A DNA stretch of 64,000 nt from Pseudomonas sp. ICMP 561 (GCF_002699985.1 NZ_LKBT01000018.1:21682-85681), one strand, 5' to 3'; counted from the stretch's first letter, positions 53,081 to 62,818 are shown. The notes: generated by a model from the letters alone, not told the origin. Program-made: numbers and translations.

Positions 53081-54583
53081 TCACTTGGCCGTCGGCATGC
53101 TGAACTCAGGGCCCTTGGCAATACTGTCGGGCCAGCGTTGCATCACGCTTTTGTAACGGCTGTAGAATCGAATCCCCTCTTCCCCATAGGCGTGATGATC
53201 GCCAAACAACGAGCGTTTCCAGCCACCGAAGGAATGCCAGGCCATGGGCACCGGGATCGGCACGTTGATGCCGACCATGCCCACCTTGATGCTGCGGGCA
53301 AAGGCTCGGGCAATGCCGCCGTCGCTGGTGAAGCAAGACACGCCATTGCCGAATTCATGGGCGTTGATCAAGGCCACTGCGCTGGCGAAATCTGCCACGC
53401 GCACAATGCCCAGTACCGGTCCGAAAATTTCTTGCTGATAGATGCTCATTTCCGGGGTGACGTTATCGAACAGCGTCGCCCCCACGAAGAACCCGCCCTC
53501 CGCGCCCGGCACCTTGAAGCCACGCCCGTCGACAAGCAGTTTCGCTCCTTGGGCCACACCCTGATCGATAAAACCCTCGACTCTGGCCTTGTGCTCTCCC
53601 GTGACCAACGGCCCCATATCGCTGTCGTTGTTCATGCCGTTGCCGACCTTCAGCCGGTCGATGCGCGGCAGCAATTTGTCGATCAGCTTGTCACCGACAT
53701 CGCCAACAACAACGGCAATCGAGATCGCCATGCAGCGCTCACCTGCCGAGCCGTAGGCCGCGCCAATCAGTGCGTCTGCCGCCTGATCAAGATCAGCGTC
53801 GGGCATCACGATCATATGGTTCTTCGCACCACCCAAGGCCTGCACGCGCTTGCCGCGTTGGGTAGCCTCCTGATAGATGTACTCGGCAATCGGCGTTGAG
53901 CCGACAAAGGAAATCGCTTCGACGTCCGGATGCTGCAGCAAACCGTCGACCGCGCTTTTATCGCCTTGAACCACGTTGAATACGCCCTCGGGCAGTCCGG
54001 CTTCGGTGAGCAGGCGCGCCATCAGCAAACTGGCGGAAGGATCGCGCTCGGACGGCTTGAGGATGAAACAGTTACCGGTGGCCAGAGCCATCGGGATCAT
54101 CCATAGCGGCACCATCACCGGAAAATTGAACGGCGTGATGCCGGCACATACGCCCAAGGGCTGGCGCACGCTCCAGTTGTCGATCCCCCCGCCGATGTTG
54201 TCGCTGAAACGGGTGGTCAACAGGTTAGGCGCACCGCAGGCGTACTCGACGATCTCGATACCACGGGTCACCTCACCTTTGGCGTCGGAAAAGACCTTGC
54301 CGTGTTCGCGGCAGATGATCCCGGCCAACTCGTCATGGTGCTGTTCAAGCAGCTCCTTGAACTTGAACAGGACCCGCGAACGACGCAGGGATGATTGCTC
54401 CGACCATTCCGGAAACGCCTTGAGGGCCGAGGCGACGGCATCATCGACGGTCTTCTGGCTGGCCAGGCCTACGCGCGCCTGGACCTCGCCCGTGGCCGGA
54501 TTGAATACCTCGCTGAAACGCTCGCTTGCGCCGTCTTGCACTTGTCCGTTGATGTAGTGGCCGATTACCTGAATGCTGCCCAT
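53081..54583 (-). CDS. mmsA: Methylmalonate-semialdehyde dehydrogenase (CoA-acylating), IolA/MmsA
   Basis: A 500-residue aldehyde dehydrogenase that converts malonate semialdehyde from inositol breakdown into acetyl-CoA, and methylmalonate semialdehyde into propionyl-CoA. The catalytic cysteine is C284 in SAGERCMAIS; the PFNFPVMVPLWMIPMAL cofactor segment and EIFGPVLGIVR are typical of the CoA-dependent branch. It lies between iolB (24 bases upstream) and iolD. Confidence 0.94.
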   Translation of the reverse strand: MGSIQVIGHYINGQVQDGASERFSEVFNPATGEVQARVGLASQKTVDDAVASALKAFPEWSEQSSLRRSRVLFKFKELLEQHHDELAGIICREHGKVFSDAKGEVTRGIEIVEYACGAPNLLTTRFSDNIGGGIDNWSVRQPLGVCAGITPFNFPVMVPLWMIPMALATGNCFILKPSERDPSASLLMARLLTEAGLPEGVFNVVQGDKSAVDGLLQHPDVEAISFVGSTPIAEYIYQEATQRGKRVQALGGAKNHMIVMPDADLDQAADALIGAAYGSAGERCMAISIAVVVGDVGDKLIDKLLPRIDRLKVGNGMNNDSDMGPLVTGEHKARVEGFIDQGVAQGAKLLVDGRGFKVPGAEGGFFVGATLFDNVTPEMSIYQQEIFGPVLGIVRVADFASAVALINAHEFGNGVSCFTSDGGIARAFARSIKVGMVGINVPIPVPMAWHSFGGWKRSLFGDHHAYGEEGIRFYSRYKSVMQRWPDSIAKGPEFSMPTAK

Positions 54584-54607
54584 TGTTCTTGTTCTCCGTC
54601 GAAAAGG

Positions 54608-55396
54608 TTAGAGATCGAGCAGCCAGCTGTGCTGCGGGTCATTATGGAAATGCCAGGCGCGTTTGGGACCGGCCATCACATTCAGGTAATAAGACTCGTA
54701 GCCATACGGCACGCTCACCGGGTGATACCCCTTTGGCACCACCACCAAGTCGCTGTTTTCCACGGCCATTGCCTCGTCGATGCTGCGGTCATCGGTGTAG
54801 ACGCGCTGGAACACATAGCCCTGGGGCGGATTGATCTGGTGGTAATAGGTTTCTTCAAGAAAGCTCTGGTGCGGCAGGTCATCAGTGTCGTGTTTGTGCG
54901 GCGGGTAACTCGACGAATGCCCAGACGGCGTGCGCACTTCTACGACCAGCAGTGAATGCGCTGGCTCGCTGTCCGGCAGGATGTCGCACACATAGCGAGT
55001 GTTGGCACCTTTGCCGCGCACGCTGCGCTTGCAGGCTTCGGGTCGAATCAGCCGCGGCTCATAGCCCTGCGCACCCGGCGCAGCGCAGACGGCGATCTGC
55101 ACGTCGCTCAAGGCAGTCACCTGAGCACTTGTGCCCGGCGGAAGGTAAGCGGCAAAAGGCGACTTGTCGTCAAAGACCGACTGACGATCCCCCAGATTTT
55201 GCCAGTTGAAGGACTCACCCTCGATGTTCACGCGACCGCAGAGCAGCACCAGGCAAAGCTCCTTGTCGCCAGCACTGACCGGCAGGGTTTCGCCCAGACT
55301 CAGGTGATACGCAGCGAAACCTACGTAATCCAGACGGCCGTCTTCCAGGGCGACCATGGTTTGTCCATGTTTGTTGCTTTTGACCAACAGACTCAT
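54608..55396 (-). CDS. iolB: 5-deoxy-glucuronate isomerase
   Basis: A 262-residue bicupin isomerase that turns 5-deoxy-D-glucuronate into 5-dehydro-2-deoxy-D-gluconate. The metal-binding histidines appear in SSYPPHKHDTDD and the following YYHQINPPQGYVFQRVY part; the end has the YYLNVMAGPKRAWHFHNDP motif. Its start overlaps the iolE stop by four bases (ATGA). Confidence 0.94.
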   Translation of the reverse strand: MSLLVKSNKHGQTMVALEDGRLDYVGFAAYHLSLGETLPVSAGDKELCLVLLCGRVNIEGESFNWQNLGDRQSVFDDKSPFAAYLPPGTSAQVTALSDVQIAVCAAPGAQGYEPRLIRPEACKRSVRGKGANTRYVCDILPDSEPAHSLLVVEVRTPSGHSSSYPPHKHDTDDLPHQSFLEETYYHQINPPQGYVFQRVYTDDRSIDEAMAVENSDLVVVPKGYHPVSVPYGYESYYLNVMAGPKRAWHFHNDPQHSWLLDL

Positions 55397-56286
55397 TGTC
55401 CAACCCTCTCGTTGAGAAGTGCACGCAAAGTGTCATAACCCTTTTTGGCGTAGATGTAGCTGGGCGCCACGGCCGGGTCCTGCTCGGCTTCCACCACCAG
55501 CCAGCCCTCGTAGTTCGCTGCGAGCAGTACGTCCAGCAACGACGCGAAGTCGATATCGCCATCGCCGGGCACCGTGAAGGTGCCGTTGACGATGCAGTCG
55601 GGAAAGCTCCACATCTGATTCCGAGCCAGCTGCACCACCGGTTTGCGCACGTCCTTGAAATGAACGTGACAGACACGGTCGATGTGTTTGCGCAGCACTT
55701 CGATGGGCTCGCCACCGCCCATGTAGCAATGGCCCGAGTCAAAAAGCAGGCCCACTTCAGGGCCCGTCCGGCGCATGAGCTGGTCGATGTCTTCAGGGGA
55801 TTCGACGTACGCGCCCATATGGTGGTGGTAGGCAAGACGCACACCTTGCGACAAGGTGAAGCGCGCCAGTTCGGTGAGTTTGTTAGCGTAATCTTGCCAG
55901 GCCTGCTCACTATGAAAGCGTGGTCGTTCGATAAGGCGGATGGGTGAACCCTGGATAGAGTCGGCGACTTCGCCATAGACCAGCACTGAAGCGCCATTTT
56001 GCCTGAGCAGGTCGAGGTGTCCGGCAATGGCGTCGATCTCTTCGGCTACTGAACGACGAGCCAGACGGCTGGAGTACCAGCCGGAGACCAGAGCCAGGCC
56101 ATAGGGCCGCAGCACATCACCAACGCCCTTGGCGTCTTTGGGAAATTTGCCATTGAGTTCGAAACCTTCGTAGCCGATGTCCTTGCCTTCTTCAAGGGCA
56201 GTGCTCAAAGGCGTCTCACCGCCCAAGGCCGGCAGATCGTCGTTGCTCCAGGAGATCGGGTTGATGCCAATTCGGATTGCGGGCAT
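55393..56286 (-). CDS. iolE: Myo-inosose-2 dehydratase
   Basis: A 297-residue TIM-barrel enzyme that removes water from 2-keto-myo-inositol. The start IRIGINPISWSNDDLPALGG is diagnostic; metal ligands are expected in LAYHHHMGAYVES and VGLLFDSGHCYMGGG. 52 bases follow the iolC stop, and it overlaps iolB. Confidence 0.95.
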   Translation of the reverse strand: MPAIRIGINPISWSNDDLPALGGETPLSTALEEGKDIGYEGFELNGKFPKDAKGVGDVLRPYGLALVSGWYSSRLARRSVAEEIDAIAGHLDLLRQNGASVLVYGEVADSIQGSPIRLIERPRFHSEQAWQDYANKLTELARFTLSQGVRLAYHHHMGAYVESPEDIDQLMRRTGPEVGLLFDSGHCYMGGGEPIEVLRKHIDRVCHVHFKDVRKPVVQLARNQMWSFPDCIVNGTFTVPGDGDIDFASLLDVLLAANYEGWLVVEAEQDPAVAPSYIYAKKGYDTLRALLNERVGQ

Positions 56287-56338
56287 GGCTGCACCTTTTA
56301 TTGTTTTCAGAAAGCAATGAGAGCTGCTTTATTCCGCC

Positions 56339-58276
56339 TCAGGCCCGCGCGCTGCGCCAGGCATTGATCAACTGTTCGAACGTGGCCTGCACCTGCTGAA
56401 TCAGGGTTTCATCATCAATGTCACCCGCCATCCACGCCCGGCTCGGCTCCTGAAAAATCGTGCGGCCCACAGCAAAACCACGGCAGGTTGTGCTCTGACT
56501 GGCTTGCCTGAAGCCATCAGCAAGGGATTCGATTGACGCGTTAAGCCCCAGCAGTACAACGCCGCGGCAATACGCATCGCGCTCCTGAATCAGTTCGTCG
56601 AGGTTTTTCCATTCCTCGGCTGACTGTGCCTCGATCTTCCACCAGGCCGGGTAGATGCCCAGGTTGTAAAGGCGCTTGATGCTGCGATAAAGCACATCGG
56701 GATAAGTGGACGGATGATCCTTGGGCGGAATGACTTCCAGCAGCAATTCGTGACCGCTGACCAGAGAAGCCTCGTACACCGCCTTGAGTTGCGCCTCCTG
56801 CTCCAGACGCAACAAAGGTTCGTCATCGGGATGAAACTGCACCAGACACTTGATGATCTGCTCCTGAGGCCAGGCGATCAGGTTGCTGCCAAGCGAGCGC
56901 CCGTGCTCAAAGCCCAACGGACGCGAGTTCTGAATCTCCACCGGACGGGCGATCCACCATCCGCGGCCAGTGGCAGCATTGAGCGCATCCTGACCGAAAC
57001 GCTGGTCGGCAAGCAGGCCCACATCAGCCTCGACACCCTGCGCGTGTAATTTTTGCTCGACCCGCTCCACCGCCTGAATAAACAGCTGCTTGATAGCGGT
57101 GAGGCGCGCCGGATCTTGGCCGGCCTTCTGCGCCAGGTCCACAAACTGCCAACGATGGTCGAAGGCAAACACGAACAGCTGTTTCCAGGCCTTGCGTGGC
57201 ACCGTAACCCGGTGCAGGCGTTGCAGGATCGGGTCCTGATCCGGACGAGTGATCGGAACCGGGCTGCTGAACAGATACTCCAGCTCAGCGGGGGTCGGCA
57301 TGGCGGGCGCACAGGCGTGACGGGAAACGACCAGGCCACCGCAGGCATTGGCCAGCTGGCAGCAACGCTCGTCGCTGGCATCGTTTAACCAGCCACTGAG
57401 GAAGCCCGACATAAAGGCATCGCCCGCACCCAGCACGTTAAGCACTTCAACCCGCACGCCGGGGTAGATTTCACCATCCTGCAATCGTGTCGGGATAGAA
57501 CCATGGATCACCGTACAGCCTTGCGGGCCCAGCTTGACCACCAGGGTCGCCGAAGTCACTTCGCGTACAGTACGCAAGGCGGTCAGCAAATCCTCACTGC
57601 CGCCGGCAATCAGAAATTCTTCCTCAGTGCCAACGATCAGGTCGAAACGCGGCAGGATCTTCTGCACATGCTGACTGACAGTCTGGTCGGCGACAAAACG
57701 GGTTTCTCCATCCGCCTTGCCCGCCAATCCCCACAGCACGGGGCGATAGTCGATGTCCAGCACACGCCGGACGTTGTGCCGCTCGGCGTAATCCAACGCC
57801 TGGACGCTGGCTTTGTAAACGCCATCGGTAGAGAAATGCGTGCCGGTAATCAACAGTGCTTTGCTGGAAGCGATGAAGGCCTCACTGATGTCTTCAGCGC
57901 GCAACGCCATGTCGGCGCAGTTTTCACGGTAGAACACCAGAGGAAAGGTTTCGCGGTCCTTGAGGCCCAGCAGTACCAGGGCGGTGAGGCGTTCGGGATC
58001 AACCTTGATGCCACTGACGTCACAGCCTTCGCGAGCCAGGGATTCCAGCAGGAAGCGACCCATGTGGTCGTCCCCTACCCGGCTCAACATTGCCGACTTC
58101 AACCCCAGCCTGGCCGTGCCGAATGCGATATTGGCGGAAGAGCCACCGAGGTATTTGGCAAAGCTGGATACGTCCTCAAGTCGTGCACCGACCTGCTGTG
58201 CATAGAGGTCGACGCCCAGGCGCCCGAGGCAAATCAAATCCAACTGACGCCCATTGGCAAAACGAGTCTGGCCCAT
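56339..58276 (-). CDS. iolC: Fused 5-dehydro-2-deoxygluconokinase and DUF2090 aldolase-like domain
   Basis: A 645-residue bifunctional protein. Residues about 12-330 form a PfkB kinase (YLGGSSANIAFGTARLGLKSAMLSRVGDD and the active-site VLNVLGAGDAFMSGFLSG); residues about 340-640 are a DUF2090 domain, related to class I aldolases, which probably cleaves the phosphorylated product to dihydroxyacetone phosphate and malonate semialdehyde in place of a separate IolJ. The open frame extends to 58375, but ATG 58276 starts the kinase. First gene of the iol operon, divergent from iolR. Confidence 0.94.
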   Translation of the reverse strand: MGQTRFANGRQLDLICLGRLGVDLYAQQVGARLEDVSSFAKYLGGSSANIAFGTARLGLKSAMLSRVGDDHMGRFLLESLAREGCDVSGIKVDPERLTALVLLGLKDRETFPLVFYRENCADMALRAEDISEAFIASSKALLITGTHFSTDGVYKASVQALDYAERHNVRRVLDIDYRPVLWGLAGKADGETRFVADQTVSQHVQKILPRFDLIVGTEEEFLIAGGSEDLLTALRTVREVTSATLVVKLGPQGCTVIHGSIPTRLQDGEIYPGVRVEVLNVLGAGDAFMSGFLSGWLNDASDERCCQLANACGGLVVSRHACAPAMPTPAELEYLFSSPVPITRPDQDPILQRLHRVTVPRKAWKQLFVFAFDHRWQFVDLAQKAGQDPARLTAIKQLFIQAVERVEQKLHAQGVEADVGLLADQRFGQDALNAATGRGWWIARPVEIQNSRPLGFEHGRSLGSNLIAWPQEQIIKCLVQFHPDDEPLLRLEQEAQLKAVYEASLVSGHELLLEVIPPKDHPSTYPDVLYRSIKRLYNLGIYPAWWKIEAQSAEEWKNLDELIQERDAYCRGVVLLGLNASIESLADGFRQASQSTTCRGFAVGRTIFQEPSRAWMAGDIDDETLIQQVQATFEQLINAWRSARA

Positions 58277-58372
58277 GCTGGCTCCTGTTATTTTTATAAG
58301 CCTGCGTTGCACCGCCATCGCGACGGCAAACGCTATTGGTGCAATCAGACTAAAACGTTCAGAAGCACCAAT

Positions 58373-58414
58373 CAATATTTATTCCATAATTATTTTATAT
58401 GGAATTTATATTCC
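58373..58414. promoter_or_regulatory. IolR operators in the iolC-iolR divergent promoter
   Basis: AATATTTATTCC at 58373-58385 and the full dyad GGAATTTATATTCC (GGAA-N6-TTCC) at 58401-58414 lie in an AT-rich core about 100-140 bases before iolC and 150-190 before iolR. The consensus GGAA-N6-TTCC is known for RpiR-type IolR of rhizobia. Confidence 0.7.
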
Positions 58415-58560
58415 AGACATCCAGCGTATACTCCTGGTGCCGACCCACCCTGTCTGTCGGTCAGGGTCGATGTGATGCCAAGGTATTTTTTTACGCCTAC
58501 CCTGTAGACTTGCGCCACCCATCAGCGCACCAGCATAAATAACAAGCAGAAGGATTGCCC

Positions 58561-59481
58561 ATGCCCCGCACCGATCAGCCGGCCAAGCCAGAGACGACTC
58601 AGGAAGACGTTCTCGCCAGCCCCCCGATCAATGCCGAACGCCTGTTGCAAATGATCACCGATGAGTACGAAAGTCTGCCCCGCCAGCTCAAACGCATCGC
58701 CAGCTACATCAGTCAGCAGAGCGACCGGATCATGGTTGACCGCATCAGTGACATTGCTGGCGAATGCGAAGTGCACCCTTCAGCCATCGTGCGCTTTTCC
58801 CAGCGCTTCGGGTTCAGTGGGTTCAGTGAAATGCAGGCGCTGTTTCGCGAGGCGTACACCCACAAGACCACGCCGGTACAGAACTATCAGCAACGCATCC
58901 GCAGCATGATCGTCAATAAATCGCAGAAAGCCAGTGGCGGCGACCTGGCACGAGAATGCGTCAACGCAACGCTGTCGGGCATCGAACGGCTGGGCATGGA
59001 GCTCGACGATGCCGCCTTCGACAAGGCGGTAGATCTGGTGGTCAATGCAGACAACATCTACGTAGTCGGCGTACGTCGCTCCTTCGCTGTCGCTGACTAC
59101 CTCGTCTACAACCTGCAGCACACCAACAAGCGCATTCATCTGATCTCCGGTCTGGGCGGCAGCTATCGCGAGCAGATGCGCAGCGTTCGGGCCAATGACC
59201 TGGTGATCGCCATCAGCTTCACGCCGTACGGCAAGGAAACCCAGCATTGCTTGCGCATTGCCCAGCATCATCAGGCGAAGACGCTGATTATCACTGACAG
59301 CAATCTGTCGCCGCTGGCAAAGCGGGCCAGCACGGTGTTGCTGGTGAATGAGGGTAGTTCGTTCGCGTTTCGGTCTTTGAGTGCGACGTTATGTTTGTGT
59401 CAGGCGCTGTTTATTGCCGTGGCGTATCGGCTGGAATTGAAGGTCGATGAGATTCATGAGCAGTTGGGGTTTGAAGACTGA
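58561..59481 (+). CDS. iolR: RpiR-family regulator of inositol genes, IolR-like
   Basis: A 306-residue regulator: RpiR helix-turn-helix at about 25-100 (VDRISDIAGECEVHPSAIVRFSQRFGFSGFSEMQALFREAY) and a SIS domain at about 145-280 (IYVVGVRRSFAVADYLVYNLQ). AGAAGGA at 58547-58553 supports ATG 58561. It is divergent from iolC, with dyads between them; inositol-phosphate-like effectors are expected. A REPIN follows its stop. Confidence 0.92.
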   Translation: MPRTDQPAKPETTQEDVLASPPINAERLLQMITDEYESLPRQLKRIASYISQQSDRIMVDRISDIAGECEVHPSAIVRFSQRFGFSGFSEMQALFREAYTHKTTPVQNYQQRIRSMIVNKSQKASGGDLARECVNATLSGIERLGMELDDAAFDKAVDLVVNADNIYVVGVRRSFAVADYLVYNLQHTNKRIHLISGLGGSYREQMRSVRANDLVIAISFTPYGKETQHCLRIAQHHQAKTLIITDSNLSPLAKRASTVLLVNEGSSFAFRSLSATLCLCQALFIAVAYRLELKVDEIHEQLGFED

Positions 59482-59504
59482 CCGAGCGCCCAAGGGCGAA
59501 CCTC

Positions 59505-59594
59505 GTAGGACCGCCTTCAGGCGGGAGGACGTCGGGAGATTCACTGGATTTCCTTCGCCAGAAAAACTGTCCTCCCGGCTAAAGCCAGTCCTAC
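59505..59594. repeat. REPIN between iolR and the next dehydrogenase
   Basis: GTAGGAC at 59505-59511 and GTCCTAC at 59588-59594 bound the element, with inner stems CCGCCTTCAGGCGG and CCCGGCTAAAGCCAG near each head. A different REP class from the array at 40.1 kb. Confidence 0.75.
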
Positions 59595-59630
59595 GGGACT
59601 GCGGAAATCATCAATAGGCCACCATCTGTA

Positions 59631-59671
59631 AATATTTATTCCATTAATTGTAACAAGCGAATATTTATTCT
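59631..59671. promoter_or_regulatory. IolR-like sites upstream of the second dehydrogenase
   Basis: AATATTTATTCC at 59631-59642 repeats the iolC-proximal half exactly, and GAATATTTATTCT at 59659-59671 gives GAA-N6-TTC. They lie 40-85 bases before the start of the next gene, where a promoter should be. Confidence 0.6.
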
Positions 59672-59713
59672 ATAAATCACCCCTCTGAAAATAAAAATCA
59701 AAAAGGGTGAGTC

Positions 59714-60829
59714 ATGCGCAAACTCGGAATCGGACTTATCGGCACGGGCTTCATGGGTCGTGCCCATGCTTTGGCTTTTCGAAACGTCAGTGCGGCATTC
59801 GAACTGCCTTTCACGCTTCATCTCGCTGCCCTGGCCGATGCTGATCCTGTTCGCGCGCAATCGTGCGCCACCGCCTGGGGGTTTGAACGCGCCCATGGTG
59901 ACTGGCAACAATTGATCAATGATCCTGCGGTCAATCTGATCGCCATCACCACCCCCAACCACCTGCACTATCCGATGGCCATGGCGGCGATTGCCGCTGG
60001 CAAGCCGGTCTATTGCGAGAAACCGCTGGCGGTGAGTCTGGAACAGGCCACTGCCATGCACCAGGCGGCAAAGGATGCAGGCGTGGTCACCCGTGTCGGC
60101 TACAACTACCAGCACAACCCGGTCATTGGGTTGGCAAGACAGCTGATCAAGAACGGTGAACTCGGTGAGATCATCAGTTTTCAAGGCGAATTCAGCGAAG
60201 ACTTCATGGCCGACCCTGCGTCGCCCTGGTCATGGCGCTGTGAGGCTGCACACGCGGGAGGTGCGCTAGCGGATCTGGGCAGCCATTTGCTGGGCATGGC
60301 GCGGTATCTGCTCGGCGATATCGAAGCGGTATGCGCCGACCTCCAGACCGTGCACCGCCAACGCCCGGCCACGGCCGGTAGCCCGGAACTGCACACAATC
60401 GCGGTAGACGACCTGGTCCATGCGCTGCTGCGTTTCACCAATGGCGCGCGCGGCACCTTCAGCAGCAGCTGGCTCAAGCACGGCTATAAAAACCATTTGA
60501 GTTTTGAAGTAAGCGGCACCAACGGCACGTTGTCGTTTGATCAGGAGCGCTTGAACGAGCTGCGTCTTTGCCAAATGGGCCAGGCAGGTTTTCAGCGTTT
60601 ACTGGCGGGCCCGGACCTGCCCGGATATGCAGCGTTCAGCCCTGCGCCGGGTCATCAATTGGGCTACAACGAGCTGAAAACGCTGGAAGTGCATGAGCTG
60701 ATCATGGCCTTGGCAGGCCAGGGACAGCTCGGCACTGATTTCGGGCAAGCGCTGGAAGTCGAGCGACTGGCGTCGGCGATTCGACTCGCTGCTCGCGAAC
60801 AGCGCTGGGTTAACCTCAAAGAGGTCTGA
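59714..60829 (+). CDS. Gfo/Idh/MocA-family oxidoreductase, second inositol-type dehydrogenase
   Basis: A 371-residue NAD(P)-dependent dehydrogenase. Rossmann motif LIGTGFMGRAHALAF; CEKPLAVSLEQ gives the EKP catalytic lysine; C-terminal half with LADLGSHLLGMARYLLGDIEAVCADL. It differs from IolG by its length and insert. Its promoter region shares IolR-like sites, so it probably acts on a related inositol isomer such as scyllo-inositol, or a methylated or glycosylated inositol. The AAAAGGG before the ATG is an acceptable ribosome site. Confidence 0.9.
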   Translation: MRKLGIGLIGTGFMGRAHALAFRNVSAAFELPFTLHLAALADADPVRAQSCATAWGFERAHGDWQQLINDPAVNLIAITTPNHLHYPMAMAAIAAGKPVYCEKPLAVSLEQATAMHQAAKDAGVVTRVGYNYQHNPVIGLARQLIKNGELGEIISFQGEFSEDFMADPASPWSWRCEAAHAGGALADLGSHLLGMARYLLGDIEAVCADLQTVHRQRPATAGSPELHTIAVDDLVHALLRFTNGARGTFSSSWLKHGYKNHLSFEVSGTNGTLSFDQERLNELRLCQMGQAGFQRLLAGPDLPGYAAFSPAPGHQLGYNELKTLEVHELIMALAGQGQLGTDFGQALEVERLASAIRLAAREQRWVNLKEV

Positions 60830-60878
60830 TCACCGAAAGAACAGGGTCGGAGCGGGAATCAAAGCCAATGATCGGCAC

Positions 60879-61880
60879 TCATCTGATCTTCACAACGACC
60901 TTGCCTTTAGCGCGCCCCGTGGCTAGATATTCCAGCGCTTGCTTCGCCTGCTCGAACGTAAAGATCTTGTCGATAACCGGTCGAACATGCCCGGACTCAA
61001 GCAGCTTACCGATCTCGCCCAGTTGGGCTCCGTCGGGGCGAACGAAGAGGAATGAATAGGCAACGCCTTTGCTTTTCGCGAGCCGGATAATCTTGCGGCT
61101 CATCAAACCAAAGACGAAACCGAGGAAGGCATTCAACCCGCGAGCCCTGGCGAACGCTTTATCCAAGGGGCCAACCAGAGAAACGATCCTGCCGCCAGGC
61201 TTGAGGACATCAACGGACTTTTCGATCACGTCGCCTCTGAGCGTACCGAGCACCAGGTCGTAGTCACGCAGAACGGTCTCGAACGCTTGTTTCTTGTAGT
61301 CGATCACTTCATCTGCGCCAAGGCTGCTGACGTTCTGCACATTAGGCGTACTGGTGTTGGTGGCCACTTTCGCGCCGAGGTGTTTTGCAAGCTGGATCGC
61401 AAAGCTGCCAATGCCTCCGGACCCGGCCGGGATAAACACTTTCTGGCCCGGCTGAAGATCACCGCGCTCTTTGAGTGCTTGCCACGAGGTAAGTCCGACC
61501 ATCGGAATGGACGCTGCTTGAACGAAATCCAGATTGGCAGGCTTCAGCGCGGCAGCACTTTCCGGTACGACCGCACATTCAGCAATTGACCCGGTACCGA
61601 GGTCGAACAGGCTGGCATAGATCTCATCTCCTGCCTTGAAGCGGGTCACGCCGCTGCCTACCTGAGTCACCACGCCCGCCAGATCACTGCCCAGAATGGC
61701 GGGCAGTTGAAACTTCAGAACAGGCTTGAAAATACCGGTAGGGATCATGTTGTCGATGGGATTGATCCCGGCAGCATGCACCTCGACCAGGAGTTCATTG
61801 GGCTTTAAGACTGGAAGGGACACCTCAGCAAAGCCAATTTCCGGGGATTTGCCGTAGCGTTTGAAGGTCAGCGCTTTCAT
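60879..61880 (-). CDS. NADP-dependent MDR oxidoreductase (quinone oxidoreductase-like)
   Basis: A 333-residue zinc-independent medium-chain dehydrogenase. N-terminal GroES-like domain (about 1-125), then a Rossmann part with PAGSGGIGSFAIQLAKHLGA near 150. No structural-zinc cysteines are visible. Likely reduces enals or quinones. It follows an SDR gene on the same strand after about 100 bases, so a two-gene unit controlled by the TetR gene is plausible. Confidence 0.9.
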   Translation of the reverse strand: MKALTFKRYGKSPEIGFAEVSLPVLKPNELLVEVHAAGINPIDNMIPTGIFKPVLKFQLPAILGSDLAGVVTQVGSGVTRFKAGDEIYASLFDLGTGSIAECAVVPESAAALKPANLDFVQAASIPMVGLTSWQALKERGDLQPGQKVFIPAGSGGIGSFAIQLAKHLGAKVATNTSTPNVQNVSSLGADEVIDYKKQAFETVLRDYDLVLGTLRGDVIEKSVDVLKPGGRIVSLVGPLDKAFARARGLNAFLGFVFGLMSRKIIRLAKSKGVAYSFLFVRPDGAQLGEIGKLLESGHVRPVIDKIFTFEQAKQALEYLATGRAKGKVVVKIR

Positions 61881-61978
61881 CGTGCTTTGATCCCGAAGAG
61901 CCGCGTAACGTTGGAGAACAGTTTCGGTGGGTGTCAGCTCCCTGCATCAGGGAGCATCGCCTCAAGAGACCACGATCA

Positions 61979-62767
61979 TCAGGCTTTCGGCTGGTAGCGT
62001 TCGGCGGCATTGACCTGACGGATATCCGACAGCAATCCCTGGCGCGCGGCATCCAGTGCATCCCAACGCTCCGCGACATGCAGCGGCGGGATGGTGATGA
62101 GTTCGCGCCGGTCGAAGCCGACCAGCGCCGCATCGACCAGCTCCTCAACGTCCATCACATCAGCGATGGTATTAACGTCGATTCCCGCCCTCTCCCATAT
62201 CTCGGTACGCGTCGCCGCAGGCAGAACGGCCTGTACGTATACGCCACTCGGCGACAATTCCAGATTCAGGCCTTGAGACAGGAACAGCACAAACGCCTTG
62301 GTAGCACCGTAAACCGTCATACCAAATTCCGGCGCCAAGCCCACCACCGAACCGATATTGACGATTGAGCCAGTACCCGACCGGGCAAAACGCGGGGCGA
62401 CTGCGGCGGCCAAACGGGTCACTGCAGTGACGTTCAGGGTGATCAGTTTTTCGATAGCGTCTGCCCCCTGCTGAACGATCCCACCCGACTGAGCCATGCC
62501 GGCGTTATTGATGAGAATGCCGATTTGAGTGTCTTCGCGCAGACGAGCTTCCAGCGCGTTGAGGTCTGCAGACTGGGTCAAATCGGCCTGGAGCACCTCG
62601 ACAGCAACCCCGCTTTGTTCACGCAGTTGTAATGCCAGCGCATCAAGGCGTGCCTTGTCACGAGCAACCAGAACCAGATCGTGACCACGGCTGGCGAAGC
62701 GCTTGGCATAGATGGCGCCGATGCCGCTGGAGGCGCCAGTGATGAGTACAGTTGCAGGCGTTGTCAT
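61979..62767 (-). CDS. Short-chain dehydrogenase/reductase
   Basis: A 262-residue classical SDR. The cofactor motif TGASSGIGAIYAKRFASRG is at about residues 9-27, NNAGMAQSGG near 85 and the catalytic Y-x3-K as VYGATKAF near 150. AAGGA upstream supports ATG 62767; the frame is open to 62782. The last part is typical of the DltE-like group. It is divergent from a TetR gene; the intergenic region has two abutting palindromes. Confidence 0.92.
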   Translation of the reverse strand: MTTPATVLITGASSGIGAIYAKRFASRGHDLVLVARDKARLDALALQLREQSGVAVEVLQADLTQSADLNALEARLREDTQIGILINNAGMAQSGGIVQQGADAIEKLITLNVTAVTRLAAAVAPRFARSGTGSIVNIGSVVGLAPEFGMTVYGATKAFVLFLSQGLNLELSPSGVYVQAVLPAATRTEIWERAGIDVNTIADVMDVEELVDAALVGFDRRELITIPPLHVAERWDALDAARQGLLSDIRQVNAAERYQPKA

Positions 62768-62818
62768 GGGAAAGTCCTTCAAATAATCAGGTCTTATAGG
62801 GGTTGGAAAACTGGCGTT

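Noticed and set aside
57503..58507. Plus-strand ORF of 334 codons opposite iolC
   Set aside because: Antisense shadow of the PfkB kinase coding part.
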